DNA of 64,000 bases, from NCBI GenBank assembly GCA_026390595.1, contig JAPLFQ010000008.1, forward strand, positions 103,002 through 167,001, read 5' to 3'. Each line of letters begins with the position of its first letter. Position 1 is the first letter of the stretch. Below the pieces are notes generated by a model that was given only the letters and a program-made list of their open reading frames with translations, did no database searches and had not been told where the DNA came from. Origin of the DNA: Ignavibacteriales bacterium (GTDB taxonomy: Bacteria; Bacteroidota; Ignavibacteria; UBA10030). Below are positions 52,783 through 62,096 of this stretch, one piece after another. The translations under genes and the position numbers were made by a program.

Positions 52783-53541
52783 ATGTTCATGCGTCTCGTT
52801 CAGGTCAAAGTGAAGGTGGAGATGGTCGAAAAGGTTGGCGGTGTGTACAGAGAGAAAATTCTTCCCGGACTCAAGCAGACGCCCGGGTGCCTCTATGCAA
52901 GCCTCATCCGAAGCACTTCCATTCCAGACGAAGCGATTTCTCTCACTCTCTGGGAAACATCCCGGCACGCCGAAGAGTACGAACAACAAGGCACGTTCCA
53001 GCGCTCGCTCGCTGAGGCTCAGCCGTATCTGGCCGAGACATCAGAATGGAAGGTACAGCTTTCCAAAGACCTCACACTTGAATATGCTCCTGTACCGGAG
53101 GAACCGGTCATCCGTTCCTTCGAGGTCAAGAGCCCCTCGATCGAGCCGCCCCCCGCCTCGATGCAACGGGAACACCTCTATGTTCGCCTACTCTCCATGA
53201 AGCTCCAACCCGGCAAGAAGGAGGAATTCACGCGGCTTTATGATGCCGAGGTTCTTCCCGTGCTCCGCAGCGTCGCTGGCTGCCGCTATGTTTTCCTCAC
53301 CGAGGGAGTGGAGGAGCGAAACGAGGTTATTTCGCTCACCATTTGGGATACAAGGGAGTCAGCAGACGCGTATGAAGCAAGCGGGCTCTTTCGGAAGCTC
53401 ACCCGCAAGGTTCAGCACACATTCTCTGAACTCTATCAGTGGAAAATGGCTGTCGAAAAACGCTCTTCTTCGCGGGTCACAACCACCGAGGATCTCAACG
53501 TCAAAGGTTATGATGTTGTGAGTGGCACGATTTTTCAGTAA
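52783..53541 (+). CDS. Protein with two ABM (antibiotic biosynthesis monooxygenase-like) domains
   Basis: The protein has about 252 residues with two copies of a ferredoxin-like ABM fold. The first is at 1-100 (MRLVQVKVKVEMVEKVGGVY, TPGCLYASLIRST, ISLTLWETSRHAEEYE). The second is at 125-230 (LYVRLLSMKLQPGKKEEF, VAGCRYVFLTEGVEE, ISLTIWDTRESADAYE). ABM domains are found in small monooxygenases, haem-degrading enzymes and stress proteins; the substrate is unknown. ATG 52783 is preceded by GAGGAGGAAG. It lies 62 bases after the cyclase gene and could share its transcript. Confidence 0.75.
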   Translation: MFMRLVQVKVKVEMVEKVGGVYREKILPGLKQTPGCLYASLIRSTSIPDEAISLTLWETSRHAEEYEQQGTFQRSLAEAQPYLAETSEWKVQLSKDLTLEYAPVPEEPVIRSFEVKSPSIEPPPASMQREHLYVRLLSMKLQPGKKEEFTRLYDAEVLPVLRSVAGCRYVFLTEGVEERNEVISLTIWDTRESADAYEASGLFRKLTRKVQHTFSELYQWKMAVEKRSSSRVTTTEDLNVKGYDVVSGTIFQ

Positions 53542-53765
53542 GGTTGCGTTCGTGTCGTTGATCGCCGTTTCTCAAGCGACCCGATGTACCGTTCTGGAGG
53601 CGATGTCCACAAGAGACTGATGAGCAGCACGCAACCACTTCCTCGTTTCGATTGTCTATGGGAGACGGAAGAAAGCACGTGATAGTGGCGAATGAGAAAT
53701 TCCCGCAGCTCACATGAACGCAGTACACATCGTACCGCATCGACCAGCAGGAAAGGAACTCAAGC

Positions 53766-55400
53766 ATGGGCGAATCGCCTGAGAATCTTCCGCATGAGCA
53801 ATTCCTTGAACATCTGCGCGCACTCGAATCCCGCATCGCGCGCATCGAAGCACATCTCGACATTCCGCAATCTGCACCCGAAGAAGATTCCAAGGCACTG
53901 CCAGCCACATCGGTCGCCGTCGAAGACGATGAAGAGCTGGAGCTCCAGGTCGGTCAGAACTGGTTCGCGAAGGTCGGTATTGTCGGTCTCGCCCTGGGGA
54001 TTGCCTTCCTCCTTACGATGCCGTATGATGGATTCCCTTCTTTCCTCCCAAGCCTGTTCGGCTATGCCCTGGTTGGTGGGATCTTTCTACTTTCACGTTA
54101 TTGGAGAGAATCATTTCAGCAGATTTCACGGTATCTACTCGGCGGAGGGCTTTTGCTCCTCTATTTTACGACACTCCGGCTCTCGTATTTCTCCCCCTCT
54201 CCTGCCCTGACGAGTGGTTCCCTGGAATTAAGCCTGTTGCTTCTCGTCGTTTCCGTGAATATCCTCGTCGCGATGCGACGCGCATCGATGTATCTCGCCG
54301 CATTCAACCTGACGCTCGGATACCTGACTGCTCTGCTTGGAGGCGGCACAGCTTTCGTTCTCACGGTCCTGGCAATTCTCTCAGCTCTGACGGCCTACCT
54401 TTGCATACGATTCCACTGGAAGGGTCTCCTCACATTCGGTATCGGCATCACGTACCTCACACACTTCATCTGGACAGCAAACAACCCGATCTTCGGTCAT
54501 CCTCTTCAGTTCGGCCTTGTTCCGCAAATTCATCTGGCGTTTGTTCTGATCTATGCGATGTGCTTTGCAGCGCCGGCCCTCCTGCGCGAGAAAGACTCGC
54601 CGGAAGATGCTTTTTCGATACTGAACAGTTTTGTCAATGGTCTTCTCGGCTTCGGTGTTTTTGCCATCTCGACGCTCGCCGGACCGAACGGCGGGATCAC
54701 TGCCTGGAACTCCGCGGCCTCCGTCGTTTTTCTCGCCGTCTCCATTGCCTTCTGGGTTCGCCTGCATAGCGTGTACGCGACGTTTGTTTATGCGATGCTC
54801 GGCTATGCCGCCCTGAGCGCTGCGATCGTCGCCCGGTTTCCAATGCCCGATTTCTTCGTCTGGCTTTGCTGGCAGAGCATCCTCGTCGTCACCACCGCGG
54901 TCTGGTTCCGTTCACGATTCATTGTCGTCGCAAACTTTGTCATTTACCTTATCATCTTTGCCGCATATCTCTTCGCCGCCCCGACTGTAAGCAGTATCGG
55001 CGTGAGCTTTGGCATTGTGGCACTCTTGAGCGCGCGCATCCTGAACTGGCAGAAGAATCAGCTTGCCCTGCGAACCGAGATGATGCGCAACGCCTATCTC
55101 GCCAGCGCTCTTCTCTTTCTCCCGTACGCATTGTATCACTCCGTTCCTCCGCAGTTTGTCAGTGCCTCATGGCTGGTCCTCGCATTGTTCTATTATATCG
55201 GCGGCCGGCTGCTCAAGAGCAGAAAGTATCGCTGGATGGCGCTGCTGACGATGTCGCTCACCATACTGTACCTCTTCATCATTGACCTCACCACCGTCGA
55301 CCCCATTGTTCGTATCGTATCGTTCCTGGTCGTCGGGAGCGCACTGCTTGCAATATCGATGGTATACAGCAGGAAGAGAAGAAAAACTGAACCGACCTGA
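53766..55400 (+). CDS. DUF2339 polytopic membrane protein
   Basis: The protein has 544 residues. An N-terminal coiled coil (EQFLEHLRALESRIARIEAHL) is followed by an acidic linker, the motif QNWFAKVGIVGLALGIAFLL and about 14 hydrophobic spans. This matches the DUF2339 family of predicted membrane proteins, although many members are longer. No catalytic motif is visible and the role is unknown. A truncated phosphatase gene follows in the same frame directly after its stop codon. Confidence 0.78.
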   Translation: MGESPENLPHEQFLEHLRALESRIARIEAHLDIPQSAPEEDSKALPATSVAVEDDEELELQVGQNWFAKVGIVGLALGIAFLLTMPYDGFPSFLPSLFGYALVGGIFLLSRYWRESFQQISRYLLGGGLLLLYFTTLRLSYFSPSPALTSGSLELSLLLLVVSVNILVAMRRASMYLAAFNLTLGYLTALLGGGTAFVLTVLAILSALTAYLCIRFHWKGLLTFGIGITYLTHFIWTANNPIFGHPLQFGLVPQIHLAFVLIYAMCFAAPALLREKDSPEDAFSILNSFVNGLLGFGVFAISTLAGPNGGITAWNSAASVVFLAVSIAFWVRLHSVYATFVYAMLGYAALSAAIVARFPMPDFFVWLCWQSILVVTTAVWFRSRFIVVANFVIYLIIFAAYLFAAPTVSSIGVSFGIVALLSARILNWQKNQLALRTEMMRNAYLASALLFLPYALYHSVPPQFVSASWLVLALFYYIGGRLLKSRKYRWMALLTMSLTILYLFIIDLTTVDPIVRIVSFLVVGSALLAISMVYSRKRRKTEPT

Positions 55401-55877
55401 TCGAACGATCTCCCGCCCGGTCAATGCCTGCGACGTACGAACCGTCTTTTGTATCAAAGCACAAGTTCGGAGAATGTCGCAACCCTTTTCTATGCGATCC
55501 GCGATGCCCGGCGTCACACACTGTTGTTCTCGAACGCAGGGCACGACAATCCGTTTGTTCTCTATAACGGGATCGAAACAAGGAGGTTGAACACCGGAGG
55601 TATACCGTTGGAAATGCATGAGGATTTTGTATGCGAAGAAGAGACGATTTCACTGGAGCCGGGCAATCTGATTGTGATGTGCTCCGACGGGATCGCAGAG
55701 GCAATGAACACAGACCAGGAACCGTTCGGCGAGCAGCGACTTGCCGCTGTTGTTGTCCAGCCCGATCGGCTCACCCCGCAGGAGGTCATAGGCAAGAGGC
55801 TCGAAGCAGCGAAGGAGTTTACCGGCAGCACACTGCAGTCCAACGACATGACCATCGTCATGATCCGGAGGAAGTGA
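55401..55877 (+). pseudogene. 5'-truncated SpoIIE-type phosphatase remnant
   Basis: About 150 codons match the C-terminal half of the phosphatase encoded at 24335-25639: NRLLYQSTSSENVATLFYAI versus NQLLYQSTSPEKFATLFYAI, then SNAGHDNPF, LIVMCSDGIAEAMN and NDMTIVMI. The GAF domain, the linker and the first metal-binding motifs are missing. The frame opens directly after the DUF2339 stop, and no proper start codon is present (a TTG at 55449 is internal to the domain). It is most likely a remnant left by a deletion or recombination. Expression as a small non-catalytic domain cannot be excluded. Confidence 0.8.
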
Positions 55878-55970
55878 TAAAGAAAACCGCCAAGACACAA
55901 AGCTCGCCGAGATGATATTGAACATGCTCTTGCAACGAACATTCGAAAGAGAGCTTGTCGTTCTTGTTTA

Positions 55971-56016
55971 CCCCGACTTGTCCCGATGATTTCTATCGGG
56001 ACGATTCTTGTCGGGG
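55971..56016. repeat. Nested palindrome
   Basis: CCCCGAC / GTCGGGG encloses GTCCCGAT / ATCGGGAC with a seven-base loop (55980-56002). The flanks ccgccaag (about 55889) and cttggcgg (about 56021) also pair. It lies in the convergent gap between the phosphatase remnant and the cytochrome gene, so it may terminate transcription in both directions, though no T-run follows. Confidence 0.75.
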
Positions 56017-56068
56017 GCGACTTGGCGGTTTAGCCCTTCTCCAGTAAGGCTTTTAGCAACCTCCTGAA

Positions 56069-57052
56069 TTACTTCGCCGCCTCGGTATACTTCTCGACCT
56101 TGTTCTTCACCGGAGTAACCGTCCGGAGATACTTGTAGATCGCTGTAAGATCGCGCTCTGTCATTCCCGCGTACATCGTCCACGGCATTACCGAATTGTA
56201 CCCTACGGCTTCGGGCTTTAGAGTCCGGGCTTCGGCGTTGTCATAGAACTTGAACCTGTTTACAAAATCGGTTTCGGACCATGCTCCGATGCCTGTCTCT
56301 TCATCCGGCGTAATGTTCGCGGAGCGGGCAACTGCCCCGTTTGGGAAGGGGAATCTGAAACCCCCGGCAAAATCCATCCCCGGCAGAGGTTTCCCTTTCA
56401 CTTGTTGAGTGTGACATTCTGCGCACGAGGCGGCGTTGACAAGATACTTGCCGTAGGCATACGCGTTCGACGTGTCGGGTTCCGGCTGGGGAGTTCGCTT
56501 CAAGGGAATCGTCCGCACAATGAGATTCATCGGAGCATTCAGCACGGTCTGCGGCGGAGTGTTCTCGATCGGCTTCAGTGTGCGGACGTACGCGATGATC
56601 GACAGGATATCCTCTTCGCTCATCGTGTTGAACCGTGTGTACGGCATGATAGGAAACATCGCTTTGCCGTCTTTGTCGACACCTGTGGTAATTGCCCGAT
56701 ACAGAACGCCATCGCTCTGAGAGCCCAATCCGGCTGGCGTGATGTTGTGGGCATAGATCATCCCGGGAAAGCCGAGCGTCTCGTCAAAGCGCTCGCCCCC
56801 TTTTCCTTCGGTGCCCGGTACTATCGGACCGGCAAAGTGACTCCAGTCGCGGGTTGAATGGCAATCGATGCACACCGAAACGTGGTTCGCGAGATACGAT
56901 CCACGGGCAATCCGCTCGGGCGTCGAAGCCACGGAGAGATCACGCACCGGGCCAACATCGGGATATCCCAGGTACAGATATCCAAGGCCAAGGACAACCA
57001 GCGCTGCAACAATCCCAAGACCCCACGCAACAATTTTTAGCACTTTCTTCAT
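56069..57052 (-). CDS. Membrane-anchored dihaem cytochrome c
   Basis: The protein is about 327 residues. An N-terminal membrane anchor (residues 5-28) is followed by two c-type haem domains with CIDCH (61-65) and CAECH (about 206). Met ligands are plausibly in MFPIMPYTRFNTM and SVMPWTMYAGM. The layout resembles the cytochrome subunits of alcohol or gluconate dehydrogenases and other periplasmic electron carriers. ATG 57052 is preceded by AGGAGGAGGT, so the longer reading frame to 57157 is unlikely. No partner dehydrogenase is adjacent, so the redox partner is unknown. Confidence 0.88.
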   Translation of the reverse strand: MKKVLKIVAWGLGIVAALVVLGLGYLYLGYPDVGPVRDLSVASTPERIARGSYLANHVSVCIDCHSTRDWSHFAGPIVPGTEGKGGERFDETLGFPGMIYAHNITPAGLGSQSDGVLYRAITTGVDKDGKAMFPIMPYTRFNTMSEEDILSIIAYVRTLKPIENTPPQTVLNAPMNLIVRTIPLKRTPQPEPDTSNAYAYGKYLVNAASCAECHTQQVKGKPLPGMDFAGGFRFPFPNGAVARSANITPDEETGIGAWSETDFVNRFKFYDNAEARTLKPEAVGYNSVMPWTMYAGMTERDLTAIYKYLRTVTPVKNKVEKYTEAAK

Positions 57053-57414
57053 ACCTCCTCCTGGAATGTTTGATGAGAGAAGTGTTCGAACATACATCTT
57101 CTGAACCTTGCCAACCTGGATTTCGTTCCCGCCCAGGTATGAGCGGCAGGTCAACACAGATCAACTCCAGCCGGAAATCAGATAGTGTCGTTGCTCGACG
57201 ATGGTCCATTACTACCAGAAAGCGCAGTACACCCGGAGGTTGAACAGATGATACGTCGTGAATTGTACACGCTTCATCTATCCGCCGAAGTGCCCAGGCA
57301 GATTGTTCACACCTTGCTTGTTTGGCGACGAATCTTCATATTTCTTCCGTTACTGCAAGCCGATTGATAGCCCGCCTTTCAGGCCTGAAACGAATTCCCC
57401 TATCGGAGGATTGT

Positions 57415-59643
57415 ATGAGATTCTGCTTTGTCGCTTTCATGCTGCTGCTTGGCACCGCGTTTGTCACGGCTCAGAGCCAGAAATCTGACTGGGAGGTCAA
57501 GTTCCGTGCGATTCCCTCCGCCGAGCGCCAGCTTGAATACATGCAGCACCTGTCCGCCCGTCCCCATCACGTCGGATCTCCCTACGGCAAAGAGAATGCT
57601 GAATGGCTGGCTGCAACATACAAGCAATGGGGACTCGATGCGCGCATCGAATCGTTCAACGTTCTCTTCCCCACCCCAAAAGAACGTCTCGTCGAGCTCG
57701 TTGGGCCGAACAAATTCATCGCCCTGCTTCAGGAACAGACTTTCAGTGTTGACCCCACCTCCGGACAGAAGAAGGAACAATTGCCTACGTACAATGCCTA
57801 CTCCATCGACGGAGATGTCACCGGTCCGCTGGTGTACGTCAACTACGGCATTCCAGAAGACTATGAACAACTCGAGCGGCTTGGAATTTCGGTGAAAGGC
57901 TGCATCGTTATCGCCCGCTACGGCGCTTCGTGGCGTGGTATCAAACCGAAGCTTGCGGCGGAGAAGGGCGCGATCGGCTGCATCATCTATTCTGACCCGC
58001 GCGAAGACGGGTACTTCCATGGCGATGTGTTTCCCGATGGGCCGTACCGTCCCAAGGACGGCGTCCAACGCGGCAGCGTCATGGACATGCCTCTCTATCC
58101 CGGCGACCCGCTCACACCCGGTATCGGCGCAACCGAGAATGCCAAACGGCTCGACCTCCGTGAAGTGAAAACTCTGACGAGAATTCCCGTGCTTCCGGTT
58201 TCGTACGCAGACGCCCAGCCGCTGCTGGCATCACTGAAAGGTCCTGTGGCACCGGCCGGCTGGCGCGGCGCACTCCCGCTGACGTACAAAATAGGGCCCG
58301 GCCCGGGAAAGGTGCATCTCAAGATCAAATCGAATTGGAATGTCGAAACGATACGCGACGTCATCGTCACGATCCCAGGCTCGACGTACCCGGACGAATG
58401 GATTGTGCGCGGCAATCATCACGATGGATGGGTCAACGGCGCCGAGGATCCGATCTCCGGGCTTGTTGCGGAGATGGAAGAACTCCGGGCGTTTGCCGAA
58501 CTGATGAAGAACGGCTGGCAGCCAAAACGGACGATCATCTACTGCGCGTGGGATGGTGAAGAAGAAGGATTGCTCGGATCGACTGAGTGGGTTGAGACAC
58601 ACGCAGTCGAGTTGAAGCAGAAGGCGGTCGTCTACATCAATTCCGACGGAAACGGCAGAGGATATCTCGGCATGGAAGGATCACATTCGCTTGAGAAGTT
58701 CATCAACGGTGTCGCTCGCGACATCGAGGATCCGGAGAAAAAGATTTCTGTCTGGAAACGGAATCAGCTCCAGCGGCTCGTGAATGCCCGCTCCCCGGAA
58801 GAACGAAACGACATCCGCTCGCATACCGATCTGCGTATCTCCGCCCTCGGCTCAGGGTCGGATTACACGGCGTTCCTCGATCACCTCGGCATCGCGTCAC
58901 TGAATCTCGGGTACGGCGGTGAGGATGGCGGAGGCATTTATCATTCGATCTACGACGATGTGTACTGGTTCACGCATTTCGCCGACACAGATTTCAGCTA
59001 CGGGCGCGCGCTCTCCCAGACCGTCGGCACGGCAGTCATGCGCATTGCGGATTCCGATGTTCTTCCATATGAGTTCAACAATTTCACTGAAACTGTCCGG
59101 CGGTATCTCGACGAATTGAAAAAGCAATTGAAGGAAATGCAGGATCAGATAAAGGAACGCAATCAGCAAATTGCCGAGGGAGCATTCACGGCCGCCGCCG
59201 ACCCGAAGGAGACGTTTGTTCCGCCAAACGTGGAAGAAGTGCCGCCGTACATCAACTTCGCGCCGCTGGAGAACGCGGTTGACCTCGTCGCGCGAAGCGC
59301 CGGGCGCTACGACAAGGCCGCAAAAAGGCTCGCACAGGCTTCAACTCCACTTGCGAACGATGCCCTCAAGGGAATCAACCAGAAGCTCATACAGAGCGAG
59401 CGGAATCTTACCAATGCCGATGGCTTGCCCGGGCGTCCATGGTTCAAGCATCTGATTTATGCGCCGGGATTTTATACCGGATATGGCGTCAAGACGATTC
59501 CCGGCGTGCGTGAGGCCCTCGAGCAGAAGCATTGGAAAGAAGCGGAAGGAGAAGTTGTGCGCGCAGCAAACGCCTTACGCGAAGAAGCGGCGCTGATCGA
59601 CTCTGCCGCCGCGGATCTTGAAAAGGCGCTGCAGGGGAAATAG
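57415..59643 (+). CDS. M28B glutamate carboxypeptidase II-like peptidase
   Basis: This exported peptidase has about 742 residues (signal peptide ending FVTAQ) and the order PA domain, M28 catalytic domain, C-terminal transferrin-receptor-like dimerisation domain. Zinc ligands and catalytic residues are seen in VRGNHHDGWVNGAEDP (His, Asp), AWDGEEEGLLGSTEW (Glu pair), VYINSDGNGRG (Asp) and GIYHSIYDDVYWF (His). The C-terminal helical domain (PWFKHLIYAPGFYTGYGVKTIPGVREAL) is typical of GCPII/NAALADase. It probably removes C-terminal acidic residues from peptides. ATG 57415 has CGGAGGA upstream. Confidence 0.93.
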   Translation: MRFCFVAFMLLLGTAFVTAQSQKSDWEVKFRAIPSAERQLEYMQHLSARPHHVGSPYGKENAEWLAATYKQWGLDARIESFNVLFPTPKERLVELVGPNKFIALLQEQTFSVDPTSGQKKEQLPTYNAYSIDGDVTGPLVYVNYGIPEDYEQLERLGISVKGCIVIARYGASWRGIKPKLAAEKGAIGCIIYSDPREDGYFHGDVFPDGPYRPKDGVQRGSVMDMPLYPGDPLTPGIGATENAKRLDLREVKTLTRIPVLPVSYADAQPLLASLKGPVAPAGWRGALPLTYKIGPGPGKVHLKIKSNWNVETIRDVIVTIPGSTYPDEWIVRGNHHDGWVNGAEDPISGLVAEMEELRAFAELMKNGWQPKRTIIYCAWDGEEEGLLGSTEWVETHAVELKQKAVVYINSDGNGRGYLGMEGSHSLEKFINGVARDIEDPEKKISVWKRNQLQRLVNARSPEERNDIRSHTDLRISALGSGSDYTAFLDHLGIASLNLGYGGEDGGGIYHSIYDDVYWFTHFADTDFSYGRALSQTVGTAVMRIADSDVLPYEFNNFTETVRRYLDELKKQLKEMQDQIKERNQQIAEGAFTAAADPKETFVPPNVEEVPPYINFAPLENAVDLVARSAGRYDKAAKRLAQASTPLANDALKGINQKLIQSERNLTNADGLPGRPWFKHLIYAPGFYTGYGVKTIPGVREALEQKHWKEAEGEVVRAANALREEAALIDSAAADLEKALQGK

Positions 59644-59759
59644 CGGTTGCAGCTCGGCCTTGAGGTCGAGGACTGAGGGTCCGTCGCACAGAGCGTTTCG
59701 TGCAGCGACGTTGAATTCAACGTCGCTTCCAAAAACCACCCCTGGACCAGCCTCAAACT

Positions 59760-59872
59760 GGTGAATATCGAACACCGAACAATCGAACTCCGAACAACGA
59801 AGTTTGAGGGTTGCCCCGACCTTTAGGTCGGGGTTAGAATATCCAAACAAAAACCTGAGGGGCTTTAGCCCC
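59760..59872. repeat. AT-rich repeat plus two perfect hairpins
   Basis: The 59760-59806 part has repeated atcgaacaccgaacaa-type units. CCCCGACctttaGGTCGGGG follows at 59814-59833 and GGGGCTTTAGCCCC at 59859-59872. They fill most of the 258-base gap before the DedA gene. No T-run follows either hairpin. Confidence 0.75.
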
Positions 59873-59901
59873 ACCACAAAAAGAACAGGTTTACAGATTA
59901 C

Positions 59902-60501
59902 ATGCCCCTCGAAACCATACAACACTGGATAGACCTGTACGGATACTTCGGCTTGTACTTCGCCCTCGTCTTCGGCATCGTCGGCCTTCCCATTCCTGAT
60001 GAATCGCTCCTGACGCTCTCTGGCTATTTCATCTCGACCGGAAGGTTTCATTTCGCCCCCACGTTTTTTGCTGCGATTCTCGGAAGCCTGACCGGTATTA
60101 CCCTCAGCTACTGGCTTGGACGCGCAGGCGGGTACCAACTCGTGCACAGGCACGGCCACAGGATTCATCTGACTCCGGAGCGGTTGCTAGCAGTCAATCG
60201 CTGGTTCGATCGCATCGGAAAGTGGACGCTGACGATCGGCTATTTCATTCCAGGCGTCCGGCATTTCACAGCCCTTATCGCTGGCGCTTCGCAACTCCGC
60301 TATCCGCTTTTTGCACTCTTCGCCTACACAGGCGGATTCATCTGGTCCCTTACGTTCATCACGCTCGGATTCTACTTGGGCGAAACCTGGACCACGAGTT
60401 TTCACTCAGGCTACTGGCTCCCGATCACCGTCGGTGCCGTGGTTGTGCTCATCATCATCGGCACCGCCTGGTACTTCAAGAGCAGAAAAACTCAACAATA
60501 A
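59902..60501 (+). CDS. DedA-family membrane protein
   Basis: This 199-residue integral membrane protein has the DedA/VTT-domain signatures: GIVGLPIPDESLLTLSGYF near the N-terminus, LGSLTGITLSYWLGRAGG in the middle and IGYFIPGVRHFTALIAG(A)S in the re-entrant region. Members are half-transporters or lipid scramblase-like proteins needed for envelope homeostasis; undecaprenyl phosphate translocation is known for some relatives. It is followed after 21 bases by the secreted amidohydrolase. Confidence 0.9.
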   Translation: MPLETIQHWIDLYGYFGLYFALVFGIVGLPIPDESLLTLSGYFISTGRFHFAPTFFAAILGSLTGITLSYWLGRAGGYQLVHRHGHRIHLTPERLLAVNRWFDRIGKWTLTIGYFIPGVRHFTALIAGASQLRYPLFALFAYTGGFIWSLTFITLGFYLGETWTTSFHSGYWLPITVGAVVVLIIIGTAWYFKSRKTQQ

Positions 60502-60522
60502 GCCCTTTCTCAAGGAGGTTCC

Positions 60523-61821
60523 ATGAAGAAACTCGCCACCATCGTTCTCCTGCTGTTCGCTATGCAGGTGGGGATCGCTCAAGGCTCCGTCACTGCGGTC
60601 AAATGCGGAAAACTGATCGACGGGAAATCGGATGCGGCAATCGAGAATGCCGTCATTCTTATTGAGGGGAACAAGATCAAAGAAGTCGGGAAGGACGTTT
60701 CCATTCCGACAAATGCCAAAGTGATCGACCTTTCGAACGCGACCGTGATGCCGGGGCTCATCGACGCACACACGCACATCCTCCTCCAGGGGGATATTAC
60801 CAACGACGACTATGCCGTTCAGATTCTCAAGGAGTCCATACCGTACAGGGCGCTGCGTGCCTCGCTCTCCTGCAAGACCTCTCTTCTCAACGGATTCACG
60901 ACCCTGCGTGACCTGGGTACTGAAGGGGGAATGTATGCGGATGTCGACCTGAAGAAGGCGATCAACAACGGAATCATTGTCGGTCCACGCCTCTTTGTGG
61001 CAGGGCGAGCCATCAACTCAACGGGGCACTACCTGCTCTCGAACAGAGAGTACACATGGGAGTGGAAAGTACCGAAGGGACTTATCGAGATTACGGGGGC
61101 GAATGAAGCACGACGTGCGGTCCGCGAAGAAATCTCCTATGGGGCCGATTGGATCAAGATCTATGTGGATCGAAGTTACTACCAGCTGCCCGACGGATCG
61201 TACCGCAGCCTGCAGAACTTCACGCAGGAGGAACTCAGCGCACTCGGCGACGAAACAGCGATGCACCGCAAGAAAATGTCAGCGCACGCCGTGACGCGGG
61301 ACGGTATTATTCCTGCGATCAAAGCAGGTGCTGCCTCTGTGGAGCATGGGTTCGGCATCGACGACGACTGCATCAAGCTGATGATCGAGAAGGGGATCTA
61401 CTGGTGTCCGACGATCCACGTCAACGAATTTGTCGCTGAGGGGCGTGCGGCCGTGGGCAGCATGATGAACAAGACGTTCTCCCGGACTCTGCCGGCAACA
61501 TTCAACAAGGCTCTCAAGGCAGGCGTCAAGATTGCCTTCGGCACCGATGCTGGAGGTTTCGACTGGACCGAAAACGAAGCGAAGGAGTTTTCGTATATGG
61601 TGAAGTGGGGGATGACTCCGATGCAGGCGATCAAGTCTGCGACGGCCGTCGCAGCCGAGCTCCTCGACATGAAGGGAAAAATCGGCGAGATCTCCCCCGG
61701 AGCCTTCGCAGACATCGTCGCCTCGAAAGATGATCCGCTGAAGAATATCAGCGTCCTCGAGCACATCGGGTTCGTGATGAAGGATGGGAAGGTGTACAAA
61801 GATGAAGCAAGCAAGAAGTAG
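60523..61821 (+). CDS. Secreted metal-dependent amidohydrolase (imidazolonepropionase/prolidase-like)
   Basis: The protein has 432 residues with a signal peptide (LATIVLLLFAMQVGIAQG). The amidohydrolase motifs are GLIDAHTHILLQGD (HxH), DWIKIYVDR (bridging Lys), MSAHAVTRDG (His), SVEHGFGIDDD (His) and AFGTDAGGF (Asp). This order matches the PF01979 subgroup of Xaa-Pro dipeptidase-like/imidazolonepropionase-like enzymes, often exported in FCB bacteria. It probably cleaves N-acyl or dipeptide bonds in the periplasm. A good GGAGGT lies before the ATG, and the DedA gene is 21 bases upstream. Confidence 0.9.
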   Translation: MKKLATIVLLLFAMQVGIAQGSVTAVKCGKLIDGKSDAAIENAVILIEGNKIKEVGKDVSIPTNAKVIDLSNATVMPGLIDAHTHILLQGDITNDDYAVQILKESIPYRALRASLSCKTSLLNGFTTLRDLGTEGGMYADVDLKKAINNGIIVGPRLFVAGRAINSTGHYLLSNREYTWEWKVPKGLIEITGANEARRAVREEISYGADWIKIYVDRSYYQLPDGSYRSLQNFTQEELSALGDETAMHRKKMSAHAVTRDGIIPAIKAGAASVEHGFGIDDDCIKLMIEKGIYWCPTIHVNEFVAEGRAAVGSMMNKTFSRTLPATFNKALKAGVKIAFGTDAGGFDWTENEAKEFSYMVKWGMTPMQAIKSATAVAAELLDMKGKIGEISPGAFADIVASKDDPLKNISVLEHIGFVMKDGKVYKDEASKK

Positions 61822-61822
61822 C

Positions 61823-62082
61823 CTCGAAATTCATTTCGAGACCAATGGGAGACGTTCTGGAGAGTTCACGGAAATAAACAGTGACGAGCGAGTAGCCCGA
61901 AATTCACTTCGGGGTTGTCATAGTAATTGTTCGTGAGAAGCGAACCGTGAGACAGTCACGGAAAAACGTTTACCCTGAGCGAGTCCCGACGCATTGAAGT
62001 CGGGACGAGTCGAAGGGTCGGTCGGAACGCTGTCAAGAGGCACAAGAGAGTGAACCTTGTCGGTCGGAACACCGTTCCGACC
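61823..62082. repeat. Cluster of five perfect hairpins
   Basis: In order: CTCGAAATTCATTTCGAG (61823-61840), CCCGAAATTCACTTCGGG (61896-61913), CCGTGA/TCACGG (61945-61961), GTCCCGAC/GTCGGGAC inside a CCCTGAGC...GTCGAAGGG frame (61972-62018), and GGTCGGAAC/GTTCCGACC (62062-62082). They occupy nearly all of the 275-base gap before the gamma-glutamyltranspeptidase gene. No gene is seen here. Confidence 0.8.
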
Positions 62083-62096
62083 ACAGAGCAACCAAC

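Noticed and set aside
55971..62082. Intergenic palindromes as rho-independent terminators
   Set aside because: Apart from 10800-10826, none is followed by a T-run, and several lie upstream of genes rather than after them.
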